Positions 9,321 through 15,229 of a stretch of 62,507 nt of DNA are shown here, piece after piece. The position numbers and the translations under genes were made by a program. The stretch's first letter is position 1. Each line of letters begins with the position of its first letter. Source of the DNA: an uncultured Verrucomicrobia subdivision 3 bacterium (GTDB lineage Bacteria > Verrucomicrobiota > Verrucomicrobiia > Limisphaerales > UBA11358); the NCBI GenBank assembly GCA_903888765.1, contig CAISVF010000322.1:1-62507 (forward strand). The letters run 5' to 3'. Under the pieces are notes generated by a model, which searched no databases, was not told the DNA's origin, and saw only the letters and a list, made by a program, of their open reading frames with translations.

Positions 9321-9501
9321 ATTTCATTGGGAAGTCGAAAGCTTTTCGGGATAAAAAAGTCACAAACCAAGGTCGCCTGCCCATCCCCTCAAGCCCTCTC
9401 ATTTAATACCATCGACACGGGTGGGAGATAGTGGCGCGAGGGTAAAGGGTGGATAAGGCTTGGCGTGACATCATTTGCAGGCAATCCAACAATGGCGACT
9501 A

Positions 9502-11013
9502 TCACGCCGCCCCTTTCAAACTGTCGTCCGAATCCTTGATCACAAACCGGGCGCGCAGGCGCGCCACTTCGCTGGCCAGGCCGGCGAGCCGCACAGACTT
9601 CAACACTTCGTTGAAATCCTTGTAAGCCGCCGGCGCTTCATCCTTCGGATACGTGCGGCAGTTCGTCAAAATGTCGTGTACCACAAATTCATCGTCCACC
9701 GTCTTCTGATCCAAATCCCGAATCGCCGCCTTGCGCCCCTTCGCGCGGCCCGCACCATGGTTAACGCTGTAACAGCTTTTGTCCGCGCCCGGGTCAGCAA
9801 CCATCACGCAGGAACCCGCCGTCGGATTGCCGGGCAACAGAATCGGATGACCGGTCTCGTAAAACGGCGTGTTTTTGAGCGCGAAGTGATTCGCCGGGAA
9901 GGCACGGGTGGCACCCTTGCGATGCACCCAGGCTTCCTGATTGTTCACGATTTCGCGGCGGGCAATGTTGTGGCTGATGCAATACACGAGCTGGCCGCGC
10001 GTGCCGGGAATGATTTCCTGGAACGCTTCGAGCACGAGCTGGTTGATGAGCAGGTGGTTCACGGTCGCGAAGTTCGCGCCGAGCGACATGTCGTCAATAT
10101 AATCATCCGCCTCCTGCGTGCCGAGCGGCGCGTAAACCAACTCGCGGTCGTTGCCCGGCAACGGAATGTTCCAGGTCGCAAATTTGTTCTGCAACGCCTG
10201 GAACTGACCTTGGGCCAACGCGTAACCAAAGCCGCGCGAACCGCAGTGTGATAAAAATGCCACACACCCATCGCGCAAACCGAAGACCTCAGCCGCGCGC
10301 CGAGCGCGGTCGTTATCGGCAATCTGCACGGCTTCGCATTCACCAAAATGATTGCCACCGCCATAAGAACCAAGCTGGCGAATTTTGTCCTCAAACTTCG
10401 GGAATTTGCCGGTGCGGATGAGCAAGTCGAGCCGCGCGGCAAGATCGTCGCGCTGATTGCTGTGGCCGACGTGGAACGCGTCTTCGCAATGCGCCGCCCA
10501 CTCCGGCGGAATGCCAAGGTCTTGGCAGACGGCCACAGAGGCTCCTTCAATCGCCACACGGCGGCCGACCTCGCCATTCACGTTGCGACCTTTCTTTACA
10601 TTGCGCTGACCTTTGCCGGCTCCGGTCGGAGTACGTTCGACGATGGCGTTGATGAGTGCGCGGCGAACAGTTTTGTCCGCCACCGCGTCCGCCGGCACAT
10701 CAAGCTGGAGCAAGCTCATGGAGCATTTGATGTCCACGCCGACGGGGCCGGGATAAATGTGTGTCGGCGAAACGAGCACGCAGCCGACGGGTGCGCCGTA
10801 GCCGCAATGCGCGTCAGGATTGAGCACGAGGTCGGTAACGCCCGGCGCACCGCGCGAATTGAGGGCCTGCTCGATGCACTTCGCATCAAACGTCTCGCGG
10901 ATGGCGGCGGTGCCGATCACCGTGATCGGCTTGCCCTGATGGCCCGGCGCGGGAATGAAGCCGGTGGCTTCGCCCGTGGGCTGGATCACCGGCACTGCGG
11001 TTTCTGTGTTCAT
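9502..11013 (-). CDS. rtcB: RNA-splicing ligase RtcB
   Basis: The 503-residue product is an RtcB ligase, which joins 2',3'-cyclic phosphate or 3'-phosphate ends to 5'-OH RNA ends using GTP and Mn2+. Metal and nucleotide-site motifs are in order: DAHCGYGAPVG (residues 67-77), GVDIKCSM (Cys97 at the Mn position), GGGNHFGECE, LSHCGSRG, HNIARRE, HRKGATRAFP and NHGAGRAKGR, where the last His is the expected guanylylation site. I chose the ATG at 11013, 24 bases after the last Y-RNA-like element; an upstream frame extension to 11076 reads through that RNA and is rejected. It is the distal gene of the Ro60 operon. No archease or RtcA is present in the window. Confidence 0.97.
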   Translation of the reverse strand: MNTETAVPVIQPTGEATGFIPAPGHQGKPITVIGTAAIRETFDAKCIEQALNSRGAPGVTDLVLNPDAHCGYGAPVGCVLVSPTHIYPGPVGVDIKCSMSLLQLDVPADAVADKTVRRALINAIVERTPTGAGKGQRNVKKGRNVNGEVGRRVAIEGASVAVCQDLGIPPEWAAHCEDAFHVGHSNQRDDLAARLDLLIRTGKFPKFEDKIRQLGSYGGGNHFGECEAVQIADNDRARRAAEVFGLRDGCVAFLSHCGSRGFGYALAQGQFQALQNKFATWNIPLPGNDRELVYAPLGTQEADDYIDDMSLGANFATVNHLLINQLVLEAFQEIIPGTRGQLVYCISHNIARREIVNNQEAWVHRKGATRAFPANHFALKNTPFYETGHPILLPGNPTAGSCVMVADPGADKSCYSVNHGAGRAKGRKAAIRDLDQKTVDDEFVVHDILTNCRTYPKDEAPAAYKDFNEVLKSVRLAGLASEVARLRARFVIKDSDDSLKGAA

Positions 11014-11037
11014 AGTTTTATTCTTTTGTCCAAGTGA

Positions 11038-11152
11038 CGGCGCGACAAGTTTTTGCCGAAACAATCGCTCTACCACTGAGCTACGGCCCCGACTGATGGA
11101 GCCGGCGAGATTCGAACTCGCGACAGATGTAGTTCCAACGGCATTCGCACCG
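11038..11152 (-). ncRNA. Y-RNA-like element 6 (permuted tRNA mimic)
   Basis: Read on the minus strand. The terminal stem CGGTGCGA/TCGCGCCG (8 bp) is followed by the conserved AATGCC opposite TTG. Helix II GTTGGAAC/GTTTCGGC (8 bp with G-U pairs) and TACAT come next. The tRNA body follows in permuted order: T-arm GCGAG-TTCGAAT-CTCGC, acceptor 3' strand CGGCTCC, connecting loop ATCAGTC, acceptor 5' strand GGGGCCG, TA, then D-arm GCTC-AGTGGTA-GAGC. The acceptor strands pair over 7 bp within the unit. No tRNA 3' half lies downstream, since rtcB starts 24 bases later, so this cannot be an ordinary tRNA. It resembles YrlA-type bacterial Y RNAs, known tRNA mimics without a free CCA end. Confidence 0.85.
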
Positions 11153-11183
11153 AAATCATTTAACTGCGTTAACCAACTAAATA

Positions 11184-11315
11184 CGCGACGACAAAAATTG
11201 GAGAAACATTTTCCGCTGCTCTACCAACTGAGCTACCCCAACCTTCTTGCGGTCGGAGGCTGGATTCGAACCAGCGACCATCGGCTTCATGTAGTTTGCT
11301 CCGGCATTCGTCGCG
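11184..11315 (-). ncRNA. Y-RNA-like element 5 (permuted tRNA mimic)
   Basis: The terminal stem CGCGACGA/TCGTCGCG is 8 perfect base pairs. Conserved AATGCC faces TTG, and helix II is GGAG-C-AAAC/GTTTCTCC. The tRNA body is permuted: T-arm GCTGG-TTCGAAT-CCAGC, acceptor 3' strand CTCCGACC, loop GCAAGAA, acceptor 5' strand GGTTGGGG (8 bp with two G-U), TA, then a canonical D-arm GCTC-AGTTGGTA-GAGC including the GG of the D-loop. The anticodon-stem equivalent can form CCG/CGG plus GAA/TTC with an asymmetric bulge, recalling the kink reported for YrlA. It is the best preserved copy. Confidence 0.88.
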
Positions 11316-11321
11316 AAAAAC

Positions 11322-11454
11322 TGTGACGACAAAATTTGATGAAACTGATAACGCGCTCTACCCCTGAGCTACGACCCCATGTGTTGGAGTCGGCAGGACT
11401 CGAACCCGCGACCTCGTCCTTATGAGGGATGTAGTTCCATCGGCATTCGTCACA
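11322..11454 (-). ncRNA. Y-RNA-like element 4 (permuted tRNA mimic)
   Basis: The terminal stem TGTGACGA/TCGTCACA is 8 perfect base pairs. Conserved AATGCC faces TTG, and helix II is GATGGAAC/GTTTCATC (8 bp, one G-U). The sequence between TACAT and the T-arm contains CTCATAAGGACGAGGTC, like the anticodon loop and variable region of a CAT-anticodon tRNA. T-arm GCGGG-TTCGAGT-CCTGC, acceptor 3' strand CGACTCC, loop AACACAT, acceptor 5' strand GGGGTCG (7 bp), TA and D-arm GCTC-AGGGGTA-GAGC follow. The order is that of a tRNA cut open in the anticodon arm with its old ends joined. Confidence 0.88.
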
Positions 11455-11469
11455 AATTCTGACTGCAAT

Positions 11470-11570
11470 ATGGCGACAAGGATTGATGAGAATTCTCAAC
11501 CGGCCTTGCAGCGGGTCGGGCGGAATTCGAATCCGCTGGTTGCCAATGTAATCTCCCCTGCATTCGCCAT
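11470..11570 (-). ncRNA. Y-RNA-like element 3 (degenerate tRNA body)
   Basis: The terminal stem ATGGCGA/TCGCCAT is 7 perfect base pairs. The conserved AATGC and TTG strands and TACAT are present. Helix II is weaker (GAGA-TT with AATTCTC). The T-arm GCGGA-TTCGAAT-TCCGC is canonical. An acceptor-like stem CCGACC/GGCCGG with one A-C mismatch closes the loop CGCTGCAA. The D-arm is reduced to a small GAG-AATT-CTC hairpin, so tRNA mimicry is partial. At 101 nt it is shorter than elements 2, 4 and 5. Confidence 0.75.
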
Positions 11571-11581
11571 AAAATTTCAAA

Positions 11582-11714
11582 GAAGCAGCGCGACAATCGG
11601 GTGCAAGACAGTATTGAGCTATTCCGCTTGCGCGGAACCGGGAAACGAACCCGGACGCTCTGGCGTTGGGCCAGTTGCTCTACCATGTAGTCCTGCGGGC
11701 ATTCCCGCCGCTCC
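11582..11714 (-). ncRNA. Y-RNA-like element 2 (tRNA permuted in the D-loop)
   Basis: The terminal stem GGAGCGGCG pairs with CGCTGCTTC-side bases with one mismatch. AATGCC faces TTG, and helix II is GCAGGAC/GTCTTGC (7 bp). The tRNA parts occur in a different order from the other copies: GGTA and D-stem 3' strand GAGC (11680-11677), an anticodon-arm-like hairpin CTGGC-CCAAC-GCCAG, T-arm CCGGG-TTCGTTT-CCCGG, acceptor TTCCGC, GCAA tetraloop, acceptor GCGGAA, TA, and D-stem 5' strand GCTC (11619-11616). GAGC and GCTC can pair, so the circle is opened in the D-loop. The T-loop has T instead of the usual A at position 58. Confidence 0.78.
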
Positions 11715-11745
11715 AAATTTCTGAAAAATCAATTCCGCTTTCAGA

Positions 11746-11811
11746 GCGGGCCGACAAGTTGTTGCCGAGACAGAACAGGTTAAATGTAGTCTCAAGCGGC
11801 ATTCGGCCCGC
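11746..11811 (-). ncRNA. Y-RNA-like element 1 (minimal, no tRNA body)
   Basis: A 66-nt element with a perfect 9-bp terminal stem GCGGGCCGA/TCGGCCCGC, the conserved AATGCC and TTG strands, and helix II GCTTGAGAC/GTCTCGGC with one bulged T. TACAT is retained but is followed only by a short loop; there is no T-arm, D-arm or acceptor stem. It therefore looks like the Ro-binding module alone. A small inverted repeat (CTGAAA...TTTCAG, 11744-11721) follows and may be a processing or stability signal. Confidence 0.78.
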
Positions 11812-11831
11812 AAAAAATGGTTTCCACCCCG

Positions 11832-11863
11832 GCCCGGCCACGTCCGGATTGACGTGACCGGGC
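11832..11863 (-). other. 13-bp hairpin after the Ro60 stop codon
   Basis: GCCCGGTCACGTC pairs with GACGTGGCCGGGC over 13 bp (one T-G pair) around the loop AATCCG. It begins 11 bases after the Ro60 stop and ends 20 bases before Y element 1. There is no directly following T-run, although six T residues occur at 11817-11812. It may protect the Ro60 mRNA 3' end, act as a partial terminator, or serve as a processing site separating mRNA from the RNA array. Confidence 0.6.
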
Positions 11864-11874
11864 TATTCCTTGGC

Positions 11875-13428
11875 TCACAATGCGAGCGACTCAATCGTTC
11901 CCACCCAGTGATCGGCACCCAACCGGCCTTCAGCGAAGGCGGCGATGACTTGAAACACCTGGTCGGAAAAACCGCCAATGTTCAAGATATCCTCGCGTTC
12001 CAACGCCTGCACCGTCGCGTAAGGCTGGATATCAATACACACCAACCGCGCCTGCGGATTGAACCGTTTAAACACCGACCATTGGCGCATCGTCTCAGTG
12101 CCGCGGCCACCCTTGGCATCCACCCACGACTGGTTGTCGGAGACGAACACCACCAAGTCGCCCTTGGCCTGCTTTTGGTTCAGCCACGCAAGCGGCGCAC
12201 TGCAGTTCGTGCCACCGCCGCCCACGGCGGCGAGCTTCTGGGCGTTGGTCATCACACTATCGCGGCTGTTCAACGACACGTTCACGACGTTATTCTCGAA
12301 GGGCACCACTTCGGCCTGCGGATTCTGGCGCAAGATGGACGCCGCCACCAAGGCCGCCACATCCACACATCGCACCGACGTGGTCGCGCCGGCTCGCTGG
12401 CCCGTCACGGCCGAACCCATCGAACCCGACACATCCGGGCAGACATACACCTTGCCCGCGATGCGCGGAATGTTCTCCGTCGCGACTTCCATCGCGTCCT
12501 GGAGCGCGTCCCGAATCAAGTTCGGCACATCGCCACCGGCCGCTTTGAACGCCATCAACAACTGATACGGAAACACGCGAGCGCGTTTCACCGCGTCGGC
12601 ACTCGCCAGGCGGTTGGCGATCAATTTCACCATGACCTCGTTGTCGAACACGCCGTGCCGAGCAAACGTGTTCAAGTTCATGCGCGTCATCTGCCACGGA
12701 GCTTTCTTCGCGATCGCCGTCCACTCGGCTTTGCCGAGATCCAAGGCGGTCAACATCTGGAAAGCCACGTCCGGCACTTCATCCCGCTGGCCGCCCTTGA
12801 AGGCTTCGAACTGCTTCACGATTCCGGGCAGCGCCGCGGCATTATGTTTCCGACCAAGCAAATAACCGTAGAACGCGTCCCGGGTCGCATTGCCGGGTTT
12901 CGGGTGAACCATCTTGACGAGGTCCGCCAAAGACGGAGCATTGCCCACCGACACTCGGAACAACTGTTCATCCGTGCGGGATTCGAGCCAGCGCTGGACC
13001 AATTTCTTTGGCACCGTGCCGAGTGATTTGCGGCCCACCACACCGGAACGCAACACCTGGACGAAATTGCGGAGCATCTTGCCGTCATCGATCACCCGGT
13101 CGAACACGGTGCGGAGCAATGGCGGATCTTTCACCGACAACGCCGCGCACAATAAGGCCGGCATATCCTTCATGAAACCCTTCTCACGGGCATACACGGC
13201 GGTCTTGGCGACGAACTGCGCGTCCACTTCCTTCGTCAAGGTGAGCACCTTTTGGAGCTGGTCCTCGGCGGAGGCATAATAGGTCGAGTTCAAACAGCCG
13301 GTCGCCGCGTATTGGGCGAGCGCCTGCTTCGGCGCGAGCGTGTAAGCCCGGCCACCCGCTTCGTTGATGGCATCGGTCTGCGGCAAGAGCGCCCCGCGCA
13401 AGGATTGGAATAATGATTGGTTAGCCAT
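11875..13428 (-). CDS. rsr: Ro60/Rsr ortholog (TROVE and vWA domains)
   Basis: The 517-residue product has an N-terminal alpha-helical TROVE region (about 15-345), the ring that binds Y RNAs outside and RNA 3' ends inside. It has a C-terminal von Willebrand A domain with an intact metal site: DVSGSMGS near residue 351, the Thr of GGGGTNCSAP, and the Asp of VFVSDNQSW. Length is near that of other bacterial Ro60 proteins. It is the first gene after a sigma54 promoter, and is followed by the Y-RNA-like array and rtcB. In Salmonella a comparable rsr-yrlBA-rtcBA arrangement is known under RtcR control; here rtcA is missing. The start at 13428 lies about 25 bases after the predicted transcription start. 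Confidence 0.95.
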   Translation of the reverse strand: MANQSLFQSLRGALLPQTDAINEAGGRAYTLAPKQALAQYAATGCLNSTYYASAEDQLQKVLTLTKEVDAQFVAKTAVYAREKGFMKDMPALLCAALSVKDPPLLRTVFDRVIDDGKMLRNFVQVLRSGVVGRKSLGTVPKKLVQRWLESRTDEQLFRVSVGNAPSLADLVKMVHPKPGNATRDAFYGYLLGRKHNAAALPGIVKQFEAFKGGQRDEVPDVAFQMLTALDLGKAEWTAIAKKAPWQMTRMNLNTFARHGVFDNEVMVKLIANRLASADAVKRARVFPYQLLMAFKAAGGDVPNLIRDALQDAMEVATENIPRIAGKVYVCPDVSGSMGSAVTGQRAGATTSVRCVDVAALVAASILRQNPQAEVVPFENNVVNVSLNSRDSVMTNAQKLAAVGGGGTNCSAPLAWLNQKQAKGDLVVFVSDNQSWVDAKGGRGTETMRQWSVFKRFNPQARLVCIDIQPYATVQALEREDILNIGGFSDQVFQVIAAFAEGRLGADHWVGTIESLAL

Positions 13429-13462
13429 AGATTTTCTTTCGTTTAGTTTCTGCCAATTCTTA

Positions 13463-13480
13463 AAGCAGCCACCGTGCCAA
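13463..13480 (-). promoter_or_regulatory. Sigma54 promoter of the Ro60/Y-RNA/rtcB operon
   Basis: On the minus strand TTGGCACGGTGGCTGCTT matches the -24/-12 consensus (TGGCAC and TGC). GG is at 13478-13477 and GC at 13466-13465, exactly 12 bases apart. The predicted start is near 13453, leaving a leader of about 25 bases before the Ro60 ATG. The divergent gene encodes the matching enhancer-binding protein RtcR, which supports the call. Confidence 0.88.
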
Positions 13481-13579
13481 CTATAAAAAACGTGGCAATC
13501 CCCACATAAACCTCAATAAATACAGGCAAAAATAATAGTTCAGCTGTGTCAGGCGATTTGGTTTGCCGGATAACCGTAC

Positions 13580-13611
13580 TAGCGGATATGCTAAATAGCA
13601 GGAATTTTAGC
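13580..13611 (+). promoter_or_regulatory. Candidate RtcR binding dyads
   Basis: Two small inverted repeats overlap just before rtcR: TAGC-GGATAT-GCTA (13580-13593) and GCTAAA...TTTAGC (13590-13595 with 13606-13611). CGGATA is also repeated directly at 13567 and 13583. They lie 100 to 150 bases upstream of the sigma54 promoter, a usual distance for an enhancer, and would also cover the rtcR start for autoregulation. No binding data are available. Confidence 0.35.
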
Positions 13612-13612
13612 T

Positions 13613-15220
13613 ATGACAGCCAGGAAACAGGTGGTGATCGGTCTGCTCGGCAGTGTGCTGGATTACGGCTTTCACCAGGAACGCTGGCATAAGTGGCGCC
13701 CGAGCGTTTCTTTGTGCAAACACGCGGACCTGCCGATTGACCGGTTTGAACTCATTTACGATCCCAAGTTCAAAGACATGGCCAACGTGGTCATGGCGGA
13801 TATTTCCACCGTCTCGCCGGGAACCGAAGTCCGCGGCACCACCCAACCATTGCGTGATCCTTGGGATTTCGAGGAAGTGTATGCCGCGCTGCATGACTTT
13901 GTGCGTGGCTACGAATTCAAGCCGGACACAGAAGATTACCTCGTCCACATCACCACTGGTTCGCATGTGCAGCAGATTTGCCTATTCCTGCTGACCGAGT
14001 CGCGTCATTTTCCGGCGCGCCTGTTGCAAAGCTCGCCGGCGGATGCCAAACGGCGCGGACCTGAAGGGAAGTTCGCCATCATCGATCTCGACCTCTCCAA
14101 ATATGACCGGCTGGCCTCACGATTCGGCAAGGAGCTAAAGGAGGCGCGGACGTTCCTCAAGTCGGGCATTGCCACGCGTAACGAACATTTCAATCAGCTT
14201 ATCGAGCAGATTGAGCATGTCTCAATCAATGCGAAAGATCCTGTCTTGCTGACCGGACCTACGGGCGCGGGAAAGTCGCAGCTCGCCCGGCGCATCTACG
14301 AACTGAAAAAATCACGGCACCAGATCGCGGGAGCATTTGTGGAGGTGAACTGCGCCACGCTGCGCGGCGACTCGGCCATGTCGGCACTCTTCGGCCACGT
14401 CAAAGGGGCGTTCACTGGGGCGGTAAAAGATCGGCCCGGCCTGTTGCGTGCCGCTGACGGGGGCTTGCTTTTCCTGGACGAAATCGGCGAGCTGGGACTG
14501 GACGAACAGGCGATGCTTCTCCGGGCGCTGGAAGAAAAACGCTTTTTGCCTTTCGGTGGCGACTGCGAGGTCACCAGCAATTTTCAATTGATTGCCGGCA
14601 CGAATCGCGATCTGCAACGCGCCGTCCAGGAAGGCCGCTTTCGCGAAGACCTGCTGGCCCGGACCAACCTCTGGACATTTCATCTGCCGGGCTTGCGCCA
14701 ACGTCCGGAGGACATCGAACCCAATCTGGATTACGAGCTGGAACAATTCGCGCGCAAGAGCAGCCAGCGCGTCACCATGAGCAAGGAGGTGCGCGAAGCT
14801 TTTTTGAAATTTGCCCGATCACCGGCGGCAAAATGGACCGCGAATTTTCGTGACTTGAACGCGTGTATTACCCGCATGGCCACGCTGGCACCCGGCGGTC
14901 GCATTACCGCACCCGTCTTGGATGGTGAAATGCAACGCTTGAAGACCGCCTGGACCACGCCGATGGCAAACGATGACCACGGCACCGTGCTTTCTGAAGT
15001 TCTCAGTGACGCAGCGAAAGATCAACTCGACCTATTCGATCAGGCGCAACTGGCTTTCGTCATTCGCGTGTGCCACGAATCCACGACTCTTTCCGACGCC
15101 GGTCGCAAACTCTTCGCCGCCACCCGGGAAAATCGAAAAACCGCCAACGATGCCGATAGGCTTCGCAAATACCTCGCCCGTTTTGACCTCGGTTGGCAGG
15201 ATATAAAATTAAAAAACTAG
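13613..15220 (+). CDS. rtcR: Sigma54-dependent activator RtcR
   Basis: The 535-residue product starts with the RtcR regulatory domain, a CARF-type Rossmann fold (VVIGLLGSVLDYG at the N-terminus; DYLVHITTGSHVQQICLFLL near residue 107) thought to sense an RNA-derived ligand and hold the protein inactive. A sigma54-interacting AAA+ domain follows: Walker A TGPTGAGKS near residue 215, the GAFTGA loop near 265 that contacts sigma54, LFLDEIGEL Walker B near 288, and arginine-finger segment GRFREDLLAR. The C-terminal part should hold the DNA-binding helix-turn-helix. It is divergent from the Ro60 operon with 184 bases between. AGGA lies 9 bases before the ATG. Length matches E. coli RtcR closely. 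Confidence 0.95.
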   Translation: MTARKQVVIGLLGSVLDYGFHQERWHKWRPSVSLCKHADLPIDRFELIYDPKFKDMANVVMADISTVSPGTEVRGTTQPLRDPWDFEEVYAALHDFVRGYEFKPDTEDYLVHITTGSHVQQICLFLLTESRHFPARLLQSSPADAKRRGPEGKFAIIDLDLSKYDRLASRFGKELKEARTFLKSGIATRNEHFNQLIEQIEHVSINAKDPVLLTGPTGAGKSQLARRIYELKKSRHQIAGAFVEVNCATLRGDSAMSALFGHVKGAFTGAVKDRPGLLRAADGGLLFLDEIGELGLDEQAMLLRALEEKRFLPFGGDCEVTSNFQLIAGTNRDLQRAVQEGRFREDLLARTNLWTFHLPGLRQRPEDIEPNLDYELEQFARKSSQRVTMSKEVREAFLKFARSPAAKWTANFRDLNACITRMATLAPGGRITAPVLDGEMQRLKTAWTTPMANDDHGTVLSEVLSDAAKDQLDLFDQAQLAFVIRVCHESTTLSDAGRKLFAATRENRKTANDADRLRKYLARFDLGWQDIKLKN

Positions 15221-15229
15221 TAAATCGCT

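Noticed and set aside
9151..9402. Small protein with GGRGGIRTQKP sequence, and a similar one at 16130-16312
   Set aside because: Both are reverse-strand translations of the tRNA-3'-end-like repeat. Peptides of this kind are a known annotation artefact.
9475..10251. 258-codon plus-strand frame antisense to rtcB
   Set aside because: It is a shadow of rtcB with Arg/His-rich composition. The rtcB frame has all catalytic motifs.
11013..11076. A longer rtcB start at 11076
   Set aside because: The extra 21 residues are a translation of Y-RNA-like element 6. The ATG at 11013 follows the RNA by 24 bases and starts the conserved protein.
11038..11811. An ordinary tandem tRNA cluster, or tRNAs with long introns
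   Set aside because: Acceptor strands pair within the shifted units, not between successive 5' and 3' halves. The last 5' half has no downstream partner, and element 2 has its D-stem split at the two ends. No free CCA end can form.
11038..11811. A CRISPR array
   Set aside because: The conserved pieces are short, diverged and paired in stem structures with covariation. Unit lengths vary from 66 to 133 bases, and no cas genes are present.
11854..13026. 390-codon plus-strand frame antisense to Ro60
   Set aside because: It is an antisense shadow of the TROVE/vWA gene with very high His and Arg content and no family features.
13493..13507. Second sigma54-like promoter on the plus strand (GTGGCAATCC)
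   Set aside because: There is no GC dinucleotide at the required 12-base distance, so it does not fit a -24/-12 promoter for rtcR.
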